Assembly (NCBI RefSeq): GCF_001528745.1
Contig: NZ_BCNS01000137.1
Coordinates: 1-32,016 of the forward strand
From: Marinobacterium profundum
Lineage (GTDB): Bacteria > Pseudomonadota > Gammaproteobacteria > Pseudomonadales > Balneatricaceae
Length of the DNA: 32,016 nt
Direction of reading: 5' to 3'
A program made the translations under genes and the position numbers. Position 1 is the stretch's first letter, and the number at the start of each line of letters is the position of its first letter. Under the pieces are notes generated by a model that searched no databases, was not told the DNA's origin, and saw only the letters and a list, made by a program, of their open reading frames with translations. This document shows, piece by piece, positions 15,623 through 23,169 of the stretch.

Positions 15623-17410
15623 TCAGGGCTGGTAGGCCAGAGTCACGAAGAAAGTACGGCCTTCTTCGTTGTAATCCGCAGCAGTCTCGTACTCGTCATC
15701 AAACAGGTTGGAAACCCGTGCCTGTACCGACCAGTCCGTCGCCAGGGCATAGCTGACACGCAGATCCAGAGTGCTATAGCCATCGAGCTTGCGGCTGTTG
15801 GACAGGTTGTCGTAGCGCGATCCCTCAACATGCACACTGGCACCCAGACCCAGAGCACCGACCTGACGATCCAGATCCAGCTGCAGGGTTTCACTGGCGC
15901 GGCGCGGCAGTTCATTACCGGTATCCTTGTCTTCATGCTCCAGCAACGTCAGGTTACCGCTGAACAGCCAGGCACCCAGGGACTGCGTCAACACAGTTTC
16001 AATACCGCGAATACGAGCATTCTGTATATTGGCAGGGCCAAAGATCGAGGAGTCATAGGCGATCAGATCATCGATGCGGGTTTCATAAACGTTTACCGCC
16101 CAGCGACCATTGCCCAGCGGGCCAGAAAGACCCGCTTCCAGTGAGCGGGACTCCTCAGGGCCAAGATCAGCATTGCCGTAGCCCGGGTAGTAGAGTTCGT
16201 TAAAGCTCGGTGCCTTGAAGGCCGTACCGTAGCTCGCGCTCAGGCGCAGATCATTGGCCAGAGCATAGCCCCAGGCCAGACTGCCGGTATTGTGGCGGCC
16301 GAACTGTTCGTTATCGTCGCTGCGCAGACTGGCGATCAGATCATGTTGACCCAGGGACGCCTGGTACTGGGCAAAGGCACCCTTGTTGTCTCGCTCAGTC
16401 ACGTCAAAGTCCGTGTTACTGGAGACCTCATCATTCTGGTAATCCAGCCCCAGAGTCAGCAGATTGGACACACCGACAGCGATATCGTTCTGCCAGGAGA
16501 CATTGTCACGCTCAGTGTCAAAGCGGCTGCTGAAAACGCCATTCAGGAAGTTGTCACTCTCATCCCAGCTGCGACCCAGCTGCAGGCTCGACTGCCAGTT
16601 ATCCGTCAGTGCCGTAGAAATACGCGCCCCCAGCACCTGCTGGCGCGACTCGCTTTCGTTCTGGAAGCTGCCATCAAACTCAGTTTCACCGTCTGCGCGC
16701 AGCCAGTGCAGTTCCACCTCGGAGCTGTCGCCAAACTCACGCCCTACTCGCAGGGTTACAGCCCGGTTACTATAGCCATCCTTATCGGTCTCGCCATCAT
16801 TCTTAACGTCAAAGCCATCGGTATTTAAAGCGCTCAAGCCCAGATTAAACCAGCCATCGGCGTCACCGCCGGACAGACCGGCATCAGTCTGGTAGGTATC
16901 GTGGCTGCCAACGGACACACTGACACGCGGCTTGAGTTCACCCGAGGCTGTGCCCTTGCGGGTAAAAATCTGTATAACACCGCCAATGGCTTCGGATCCA
17001 TAAAGACTGGAGCGCGGCCCGCGTACCACTTCGATGCGTTCAATCTGGGACAACGGCATATCCTGGAAAGCAAAAGAGCCAAGGGTCGCCGAACCCACTT
17101 TGATGCCATCGATCAGCACCAGCACATGGTCGGAATTGGTTCCCCGCAGGAACACCGACGAGGACTGGCCAAGGCCGCCATTGTTGACGACAGAAAGGCC
17201 TGGCACGCGGCGCAGAATTTCCGGCAACAGCGTCGCCTGACTACGTTCGATTTCTTCACGGCTGATGACAGTGACCGAAGCCAGAGTTTCATCAGCGGTT
17301 TCGGCGGTGCGGGTCGCGGTCACAACAACCGGACTCATGGTCGTGGCCTGGTCGGCCAGTACCACAGAGGAGCTCAGCAGCAGGGCTGCCGGAAAAGCAT
17401 AAGACTTCAT
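15623..17410 (-). CDS. btuB: TonB-dependent vitamin B12 outer-membrane receptor BtuB
   Basis: 595 aa from the ATG at 17410 (AAGGA upstream). Residues 1-19 are a signal peptide (MKSYAFPAALLLSSSVVLA, cleaved before DQ). Next come a TonB-box-like MSPVVVTATRT and a plug domain (EEIERSQATLLPEILRRVPG, SVFLRGTNSDHVLVLIDG, IERIEVVRGPRSSLYGSEAI). The rest is a 22-strand-type beta barrel. The C-terminal strand is TFFVTLAYQP. BtuB is the usual length (~600 aa). The cobalamin riboswitch just upstream makes B12 the substrate with high confidence. It is the first gene of the seven-gene operon. Confidence 0.96.
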   Translation of the reverse strand: MKSYAFPAALLLSSSVVLADQATTMSPVVVTATRTAETADETLASVTVISREEIERSQATLLPEILRRVPGLSVVNNGGLGQSSSVFLRGTNSDHVLVLIDGIKVGSATLGSFAFQDMPLSQIERIEVVRGPRSSLYGSEAIGGVIQIFTRKGTASGELKPRVSVSVGSHDTYQTDAGLSGGDADGWFNLGLSALNTDGFDVKNDGETDKDGYSNRAVTLRVGREFGDSSEVELHWLRADGETEFDGSFQNESESRQQVLGARISTALTDNWQSSLQLGRSWDESDNFLNGVFSSRFDTERDNVSWQNDIAVGVSNLLTLGLDYQNDEVSSNTDFDVTERDNKGAFAQYQASLGQHDLIASLRSDDNEQFGRHNTGSLAWGYALANDLRLSASYGTAFKAPSFNELYYPGYGNADLGPEESRSLEAGLSGPLGNGRWAVNVYETRIDDLIAYDSSIFGPANIQNARIRGIETVLTQSLGAWLFSGNLTLLEHEDKDTGNELPRRASETLQLDLDRQVGALGLGASVHVEGSRYDNLSNSRKLDGYSTLDLRVSYALATDWSVQARVSNLFDDEYETAADYNEEGRTFFVTLAYQP

Positions 17411-17544
17411 TAAAAACAGATCCTTCCCGTACTCACCCGCACGGCAATCAACAAAGAGAGAGGTAACGCGGAAGGATACAAACGAGGACGCCGCGCGCAG
17501 TAAAATCTGAGCGCCTGCGTGCCGCTGCAAAGCCCTCCGCGATG

Positions 17545-17795
17545 CCGACAAATTGCTTTTGGCCGGTCTCCGGACTCACGACAGAATGCAGATGCACTCT
17601 GAAACAGCGCCTTCCCATGCATAAACACAGTGGCGTGTCGCTGTTGCGCGCAGCCTCCAGGCACCAGTGCCAAAAAGGGTGTACGTCGTTTACCGTTGCG
17701 GGGGCAGTGCCGGCATTGCCGCGATAGGGATAAACCCCGCCGTCAGGCGCACCGGCTTCCCGATTAAACCCAAGCGCAAAACCCTTGGGTACCAG
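17545..17795 (-). ncRNA. Cobalamin riboswitch controlling the btuB-cobQ operon
   Basis: Read on the minus strand, the conserved blocks occur in canonical order. TTTAATCGGGAAGCCGGTG is at about 17749-17767 and CTGCCCCCGCAACGGTAA at about 17690-17707. The B12-box region GCCACTG then GGGAAGG lies at about 17612-17636, and GAGTCCGGAGACCGGCC at 17561-17577. It ends ~135 nt before the btuB ATG, leaving room for an expression platform that I did not resolve. B12 binding normally turns expression off. Edges are approximate. Confidence 0.95.
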
Positions 17796-17863
17796 AAGCA
17801 GGGCGCATTGTAGGGGCAGGATGAGCGAATTACAAATGCAGGCAGGTGCTGCCAGATAAAGCA

Positions 17864-17897
17864 AAGCCCGCGATCCGAAAAACCGGACCGCGGGCTT
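17864..17897 (-). terminator. Terminator-like hairpin after the fadB-like gene
   Basis: Stem AAGCCCGCG/CGCGGGCTT (17864-17872, 17889-17897) extends inward through TCCG/CGGA, with a 6-nt loop. It lies 31 bp after the stop at 17928. On the minus strand it is followed by an interrupted T-rich stretch. It separates this gene from the riboswitch. Confidence 0.65.
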
Positions 17898-17927
17898 GGA
17901 AGATCCTGCACAGGCGATGGCAGATGC

Positions 17928-20069
17928 TTAAAAGAAGGTTTCACCGCCAAGCACGCGCACTTTCAATCCTTCGGTCAACTGGTAAAGCGCGCCACAGGCT
18001 GCATGACGTTCGACCCGCTGACAGAAGTCCGCCGCCCCCTGGCTGTCGATATAGCGCAGCGCACCACCGCGAAAGCGCGGGAAGCCCAGCCCAAGGATCA
18101 GCCCCATGTCCACCTCCGCGGCTGAGTCCGCAATACCATCTTCCAGGCAGCGTACCGCCTCCATGCACAGCGGAATCATCATGCGATCCAGAATATCCTG
18201 GTCACTTAGCTCCAGTGCAGGCCCCTTGGCCACATCTATCAGCTGCTGCGCCCTGGGTGCCGCCACCCGGGTGCGGCGGCCATTGTCATCCACAGCGTAT
18301 TCATAGAAGCCGCGACCATTCTTCTGCCCAAGGCAATCGGACTCCAGCAACTGCTCGGCAATGCAGACACCTTCGTGGGACATGCGCTCGGGGAAACCTT
18401 CGATCATTACTTTGTCAGCATGTACGCAGGTATCCAGACCAATCACGTCCATCAGGTAGGCCGGCCCCATGGGCCAGCCGAAGGTCTCCATCACCCGGTC
18501 GATGCGCTCGAAATCCACGCCGTCCAGCAGCAGGCGGTTAAAGCCGTTGAAATAGGGAAACAGAATGCGGTTCACCAAAAAGCCCGGGCAGTCGTTAACC
18601 ACAATCGGGCTCTTGCCCATGGCAACCGCGTACGCCAGGGTCGTGGCCAGGGTCTGGGGGCTGGTATCACGCCCCCTTATTACTTCCACCAGCGGCATCA
18701 AATGCACCGGGTTGAAAAAATGCATGCCGCAAAACTGCGCCGGCCGTTGCAGTGACTCGGCCAGTGAACTGATGGATATGGTCGAGGTGTTGGAGGTGAG
18801 CACCGCATCCTCGCGCAGCCTGGATTCCACGTCGGCCAGCACACTGGCCTTGATGGCGGCATTTTCCACCACCGCTTCCACCACCAGGTCCACCTGATCG
18901 AAGCCCTGGTATTCGAGCGTCGGGGTGATGGCCTGCAGCACCTGAGCTTTACCCGCCTCGTCCAGCCGGCCCTTCTGGATCTGTCGATCCAGCAGCTTGG
19001 CCGCCGTAGCCGTGCCCAGCTCCAGCGCCTGGGGCTGAATGTCCTTCATCAGTACGGGCGTGCCACTACTGGCGGATTGAAAGGCGACACCGCCCCCCAT
19101 TATGCCGGCACCAATGACCGCCGCCTGCTTGACCTGCCCCGCCTGCTTGAGGGCATTCTTGGCCTTGCGTTTGAGCAGCTGTTCGTTGAGGAAAAGGCCG
19201 ACCAGCGCCTGGGCCGAATCGCTTTTGAGCAGCTCAATAAAGCCCTGCTGCTCAGCCTGCAGCGCCGCCTGGAAATCCAGCGTGATATGGCGCAGTACCA
19301 GCGCCAGCACCCTGGGCCCCGCCGGATAATTGGGATCCAGCTTTTCGCCGAGTTTCTTGTCCAGCGCCGCCAGCTCACTGTGCAGCCTATCGCTGGCCAG
19401 CATCGGCGCCTGCTTGCGCTCACGTACCCGGCGCAGATCACAACCCGCCTTGATCTTGCCACGCAGCAGTTCAAGCGCAGTTTCATGCAGTGCATCGGGC
19501 TCAGCCACTGCATCCACCGCACCCTGCTCCAGTGCCACAGTGGCATTCTGCGGGCGCCCGCTGAGCATCCAGGACAGTGCTGCCTGCGCCCCTATCAAGC
19601 GACTCAGGCGTACAGTGCCACCCCAGCCTGGAAAGAGCCCCAGGTGAACTTCGGGCAGCCCCACCTTGCCATCGCTGGCCAGCACGCGAAAATCCGCCGC
19701 CAGCGCCATTTCAAAACCGCCTCCCAGGGCCAGGCCGTTGACCGCCGCCACCGACACCAGCGGCAGGCTTTCCATATCACACAGCAAATCATGTACGCTC
19801 GTCATCCAGGGCGCCAGCTCCTCGGCACCCTGCTTTGCGCGGTGCGCCAGTTCAGGGATGTCGGCACCAACGATAAAGTTAGACTTGGCACTGCGCAGCA
19901 GCAGGCCATCAATGCCCTGGGCTGCGCGCAACTGCTGCACCGCCGCCTGCAGTTCCGCGAACAGGGCACTGGTGAGGGAGTTGACCGATGCACCCTGCAC
20001 ATCGAATACCAGCTCGGCGATGCCGGGCTCTACAATCTGCAGGCTAATTGCCTGGCCTTCATACATCAT
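17928..20069 (-). CDS. fadB: FadB-type multifunctional enoyl-CoA hydratase / 3-hydroxyacyl-CoA dehydrogenase
   Basis: 713 aa, the length of FadB (~715). The start MMYEGQAISLQIVE was chosen by family fit and AAGGAT upstream. The N-terminal crotonase domain has both catalytic glutamates, in LALGGGFEMALAAD and VGLPEVHLGLFPGWGGT. The Rossmann NAD site is VIGAGIMGGGVAFQSA. The catalytic His is in GMHFFNPVHLMPLVEVIRG. NDCPGFLVNRILFPYFNGF and a C-terminal dehydrogenase repeat complete the protein. It hydrates trans-2-enoyl-CoA and oxidises 3-hydroxyacyl-CoA. FadB normally pairs with thiolase FadA from fadBA. Here no fadA follows: a hairpin and then the B12 riboswitch lie downstream. It is divergent from an AraC-family gene. 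FadJ-like or specialised paralogues are alternatives. Confidence 0.88.
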   Translation of the reverse strand: MMYEGQAISLQIVEPGIAELVFDVQGASVNSLTSALFAELQAAVQQLRAAQGIDGLLLRSAKSNFIVGADIPELAHRAKQGAEELAPWMTSVHDLLCDMESLPLVSVAAVNGLALGGGFEMALAADFRVLASDGKVGLPEVHLGLFPGWGGTVRLSRLIGAQAALSWMLSGRPQNATVALEQGAVDAVAEPDALHETALELLRGKIKAGCDLRRVRERKQAPMLASDRLHSELAALDKKLGEKLDPNYPAGPRVLALVLRHITLDFQAALQAEQQGFIELLKSDSAQALVGLFLNEQLLKRKAKNALKQAGQVKQAAVIGAGIMGGGVAFQSASSGTPVLMKDIQPQALELGTATAAKLLDRQIQKGRLDEAGKAQVLQAITPTLEYQGFDQVDLVVEAVVENAAIKASVLADVESRLREDAVLTSNTSTISISSLAESLQRPAQFCGMHFFNPVHLMPLVEVIRGRDTSPQTLATTLAYAVAMGKSPIVVNDCPGFLVNRILFPYFNGFNRLLLDGVDFERIDRVMETFGWPMGPAYLMDVIGLDTCVHADKVMIEGFPERMSHEGVCIAEQLLESDCLGQKNGRGFYEYAVDDNGRRTRVAAPRAQQLIDVAKGPALELSDQDILDRMMIPLCMEAVRCLEDGIADSAAEVDMGLILGLGFPRFRGGALRYIDSQGAADFCQRVERHAACGALYQLTEGLKVRVLGGETFF

Positions 20070-20281
20070 GATCGCATCCTTATGTTCAGTCGTTGCCGTT
20101 AGCCCGGGCGCCGGGCCAAAGCCACAGCTACCCATCAAATATCCCAACAGTCTGGATCAGCCAGGGGTGCGTCACAATGACAATCCCAGCCGTATAATTG
20201 ACATATCCGGACAGCCCACTTACCCGGGCCTGCCCTATTACGGCATAATCCGTGATCAGCATAGCCAATACGGACAGGCCC
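20070..20281. promoter_or_regulatory. Divergent promoter region fadB-like / araC-like
   Basis: A 212-bp spacer. TATAAT occurs at 20193-20198 and TTGACA at 20198-20203 on the plus strand, but neither has a good partner box at standard spacing. No clear operator was identified. Confidence 0.3.
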
Positions 20282-21289
20282 ATGAGTTCACCGCGTCATT
20301 CCATCTCGGTCCACTATGCCCGTACTTTTATTGCCGGGCTTGAACGCCGTGGCCACAACTGCGACGAGATGCTGCAGCGGGCGGGCCTGCACCGCGGCCT
20401 GCTCGACAATCCCCAGGTACGCATCACACCCCATCAACTCAGCGCCCTGGTGCAACAACTCTGGCACACTGCGGACGATGAATTTCTGTGTCTGGGCAGC
20501 CGCCCCTGCCGCTTTGGCATCTTTCCGCTGATGGCCCGTCAGGCGCTGTATGGCACGACCTTGCGCTCGGTACTGAGGCGCAGCTGTCACTTTTACAACC
20601 TGGTGTCCGAGGCGGTGGAATTTGGCTTTGATGAATGGGATGACAGCGCCCGCCTGAGCCTGCGTCTGACGGACCCGAGTATGGATACCGAGCACAGCCT
20701 GTGTGAATTCCTGCTGCTGATCTGGCACCGTTTCCCCGGCTGGATGATTGGTCGGCGGGTGGAACTGAGTCGCATGTGCTTTACCCACGCCCGCCCGCGT
20801 CACGCCGCCGAATACCGCCTGATGTTCCCGGCGCCCGTGGCCTACGAGCAGCCGTTCAATGGCTTCGAATTCAGCCGCGACCAACTCGATGCCCCCATAG
20901 TGCAGACGGTTGCCAACCTGCGTACGTACATGAAACGCGCCCCGCTTGACTGGTTTAGCCGCCAGGCCTTTTACCCCATCTATACTCGCCGCGTGCTGGA
21001 TCAGCTGGAGCGTGCCGACAGCCTGGCCAGCACCAGCATGGAAGATACCGCCAGCGCGCTGCACATGACCACCCGCACCCTGAGACGCAAGCTCACCGAT
21101 GAGGGCACCCACTTCCAGGATATAAAAGACGGGCTGCGCCGCGATACCGCCATCCATCTGCTGAGCCAGCCCAGCCTGCCGGTGTCGAGTATCGCGCGCG
21201 AACTGGGGTTTTCGGAGCCCTCGGCATTTACCCGCGCATTTCGGCACTGGACGGGGGTATCACCAAGCAGTTATCGCAAGAGGGAGTGA
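20282..21289 (+). CDS. AraC-family transcriptional regulator (Arabinose_bd N-terminal domain)
   Basis: 335 aa from the ATG at 20282. An in-frame GTG at 20252 has no ribosome-binding site. The N-terminal ~200 residues (SVHYARTFIAGLERRGHN, LGSRPCRFGIFPLMARQAL, FCLG-like core) match the ligand-binding domain of AraC regulators of the OruR/ArgR-like type. The C-terminal two-HTH domain is SMEDTASALHMTTRTLRRKLTDEG and SSIARELGFSEPSAFTRAFRHWTGVSP. Divergence from the FadB-like gene suggests that it controls that gene in response to a fatty-acid-derived or related ligand. That role is inferred only. Confidence 0.85.
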   Translation: MSSPRHSISVHYARTFIAGLERRGHNCDEMLQRAGLHRGLLDNPQVRITPHQLSALVQQLWHTADDEFLCLGSRPCRFGIFPLMARQALYGTTLRSVLRRSCHFYNLVSEAVEFGFDEWDDSARLSLRLTDPSMDTEHSLCEFLLLIWHRFPGWMIGRRVELSRMCFTHARPRHAAEYRLMFPAPVAYEQPFNGFEFSRDQLDAPIVQTVANLRTYMKRAPLDWFSRQAFYPIYTRRVLDQLERADSLASTSMEDTASALHMTTRTLRRKLTDEGTHFQDIKDGLRRDTAIHLLSQPSLPVSSIARELGFSEPSAFTRAFRHWTGVSPSSYRKRE

Positions 21290-21443
21290 GGTGGCTCGGG
21301 TACGGCAACCTTCCGCCATGCACGGCAATGCTCCGCAAGGCTGCGCAGGGGGCCCGTAGGGTGCTGATGAGCGAAGCGAATCGCACCGTTCACCACAGCG
21401 AATCGCACCCTTTACCGGTACGGTTCAACCACAGTTCAACCAC

Positions 21444-21503
21444 ATGGGTAACAGTTGAGTGCAATGACATAGGTAACAATTGAGTTCAATGACATAGGTG
21501 ACA
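21444..21503. repeat. 25-bp tandem repeat (2.4 units), related to sequence beside the IS630 end
   Basis: Unit 1 is 21444-21468, unit 2 is 21469-21493, and a partial third starts ATAGGTGACA. The consensus contains GGTAACAATTGAGTTCAATGAC. The reverse complement of a closely related unit lies at 31758-31789 next to the IS630-family transposase fragment. This suggests a footprint of the same element or its target. Confidence 0.55.
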
Positions 21504-21613
21504 CTTTGCAGGATTTTGATGCGTCAAAAATGGGGGATATATTCTTCGAAAGAATTTATATTACAAAGAGATAGGGTGATATTCTGATATTCCCTGTTAA
21601 GAGCTCTGGTTGT

Positions 21614-21830
21614 GTCACTTTCTTTGCTCGTGCAAAGAAAGTAACCAAAGAAAGCACGCCCCGATGAAGCCTATTCGCTGCGCTCTGAGATCATTCGGCG
21701 GGCTGCGCTGAAGGTACATCCATGTACCTCATCGCAGGCGCAACAGTCCCTGTTACGCCCCTTCGGGCCAATTCGCCGAATAACCCCAGTGCTCGCTGGC
21801 TTCATAAGGGGGATCGGAGCCGTTCTGATA
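21614..21830 (+). repeat. Structured dispersed repeat, copy B (complete)
   Basis: Hairpin I is at 21614-21645. Hairpin II is GGTACAT/ATGTACC (21713-21728). Hairpin III is AACAG-TCC-CTGTT (21742-21754). Inner arms ATTCGGCG (21693-21700) and CGCCGAAT (21774-21781) pair perfectly, whereas copy A has a mismatch. The 3' end CATAAGGGGGA...GAGCCGTTCTGAT is conserved. Confidence 0.85.
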
Positions 21831-21896
21831 TTTCAGTGTTGCTGACCCAGCTCTGCGTAATGACCGATAAAGCGCTGTCGCCGCCGCTTTTTCTTG

Positions 21897-22031
21897 CCCC
21901 TAGCCCCTAGCCCCTCGCACCTTTCTTTGCCACCTCGCCCCTTTCTTCGCCCCCTAGCCCCTAGAACCTAGCCCCTTTCTTTGCCACCTCGAACCTCGAA
22001 CCTCGAACCTCGCACCTTTCACCTTTCACCT
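21897..22031. repeat. Degenerate heptanucleotide repeat array
   Basis: About 19 units of 7 bp in phase, with variants CCCTAGC, CCTCGAA, CCTCGCA and CCTTTCA. The array ends 6 bp before the ilvY stop codon. A second short array of the same family lies at 28762-28792. Confidence 0.8.
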
Positions 22032-22036
22032 AAAAA

Positions 22037-22924
22037 TCACTGCTCTTGAATCAATGACCAGAACGCGTTCACCAGCGGGTTGCTGAGGTTTTTCTTCAGC
22101 GCAAACAGGCCTATATCGTAGGGCTCGAGTTCTGGCTGCACGTCGAGGATGCGAATGCGATCCGCCATGGGGCTGTTTTTGAGGACGATTTCGGGTACCA
22201 CGCCTATACCGAGCCCCAGACTCACCATGCTGACGATGGCCTCGTTGCCCGCCACCTGGGCGTAGATGCGCGGGTTGACGTCCATCTTGTGGAACCAGGC
22301 GTCGATACGTTTGCGGGCGATGCCGCCCTCCGCCAGTATCATGGGCACCTGGGCCCATTGCGCCGCCGAGGCCGGCGGGGTAAGGGGCACATCCGGGTCG
22401 CTCTGTTCCAGGGGTGCGATAAAGCGCAGCGGCGACACTGTGATCGGCTTGCAGACCACGCCCCTTGGCAGGGAGCGGGGTTGGGCTGCGATGCTGATAT
22501 CCTCTTCACCGGCGACGACCCGGGCTATGGCATATTCCGGGTCGCCGGTGTGCAGCTTGAGTTCTATATCCGGGAAGTCGTGGCGAAAGCGATTGAGCAG
22601 GTCAAACAGGATGCTGTACACAGCGGTGACCGAGCAGTACAGACTGATTTCACCGTGCAGCTGATCGGCCCCGCCCGCCAGTGCGTTACGAATCAGGTTC
22701 CACTGCGAAATCGCCTCGCGGGCGTACTGCTGGAATCTCTGCCCCTCATCGGTGAGGGAAACGCTGCGGTTATCGCGCCTGAACAGCGTGACACCAAGTT
22801 CGTCTTCCAGCTGGCGGATATTGCGCGACAACGCCGACAGGCTGATATGGCAGCTGGCGCTGGCGCGGCCAAAGTGCAGGCTGTCGGCCAGGGCGATAAA
22901 GTGTTTAAGAGTGCGTATGTCCAT
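22037..22924 (-). CDS. ilvY: LysR-family activator IlvY
   Basis: 295 aa LysR-type regulator. The N-terminal winged HTH is LKHFIALADSLHFGRASASCHISLSALSRNIRQLEDELG. The C-terminal effector domain closely follows the enterobacterial IlvY pattern (CSVTAVYSIL, LKLHTGDPEYAI, MILAEGGIARKRIDAWFHKM, GNEAIVSMVSLGLGIGVVPEIVLKNSP, LVNAFWSLI). IlvY activates ilvC when acetolactate or acetohydroxybutyrate accumulates and represses itself. The gene is divergent from ilvC, with 245 bp between starts, as in E. coli. Confidence 0.93.
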   Translation of the reverse strand: MDIRTLKHFIALADSLHFGRASASCHISLSALSRNIRQLEDELGVTLFRRDNRSVSLTDEGQRFQQYAREAISQWNLIRNALAGGADQLHGEISLYCSVTAVYSILFDLLNRFRHDFPDIELKLHTGDPEYAIARVVAGEEDISIAAQPRSLPRGVVCKPITVSPLRFIAPLEQSDPDVPLTPPASAAQWAQVPMILAEGGIARKRIDAWFHKMDVNPRIYAQVAGNEAIVSMVSLGLGIGVVPEIVLKNSPMADRIRILDVQPELEPYDIGLFALKKNLSNPLVNAFWSLIQEQ

Positions 22925-23169
22925 GGGGCTAGCTTAACCGTTATTGCAAAATATGGCACACGGTGTTGCGTTTATATCGATTTACGAAAGAAGGCATCTT
23001 CGCTACAGTAGCCCCACTAGATTTTCAGGCGGTGCAGCCCCTGAGCAAATCTGGAGGTATAATACCTCGCCAGATTTGATGGGCTGCACAGCGCTTTGTT
23101 TACGCAAGCCTGGCTTAATACGTTGTTTTAGCTGCTCTGGCAGCTGCTTACATATACGGGAATTTCAAA
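22925..23169. promoter_or_regulatory. ilvY-ilvC divergent regulatory region
   Basis: A 245-bp spacer. TTGC occurs twice about 22 bp apart (near 22944 and 22967) in an AT-rich stretch where tandem IlvY operators would be expected. The assignment is tentative. Downstream is the large inverted repeat 23032-23089, containing TATAAT at 23058-23063. Confidence 0.5.
23032..23089. repeat. Large nested inverted repeat in the ilvC leader
   Basis: Three nested arms pair perfectly: GTGCAGCCC (23032-23040) with GGGCTGCAC (23081-23089), CAAATCTGG (23046-23054) with CCAGATTTG (23070-23078), and AGGTA (23055-23059) with TACCT (23063-23067). That gives 23 bp in 58 nt, interrupted only by a small internal loop and a 2-nt bulge. 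The centre contains TATAAT. The ilvC ATG is 80 bp downstream. Confidence 0.8.

Larger units (their letters stand above)
21290..22036. other. Gene-free 747-bp interval of repeats
   Basis: It contains, in order: a GTAGGGTGCTGATGAGCGAAGCG-type degenerate palindromic repeat (about 21356-21412), a 25-bp tandem repeat (21444-21503), an AT-rich stretch, structured repeat copy B, and the heptanucleotide array. No credible gene. Confidence 0.7.

Noticed and set aside
17541-17864. ORFs across the riboswitch region, including an extended BtuB N terminus to 17551
   Set aside because: Riboswitch consensus blocks explain the conservation. The signal peptide begins at the ATG at 17410.
18375-20102. Plus-strand ORFs inside the fadB-like gene
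   Set aside because: They are opposite-strand shadows of a gene with complete catalytic motifs.
21897-22031. CRISPR-like array
   Set aside because: The period is 7 bp with no spacers and no cas genes, so it is a simple tandem repeat.
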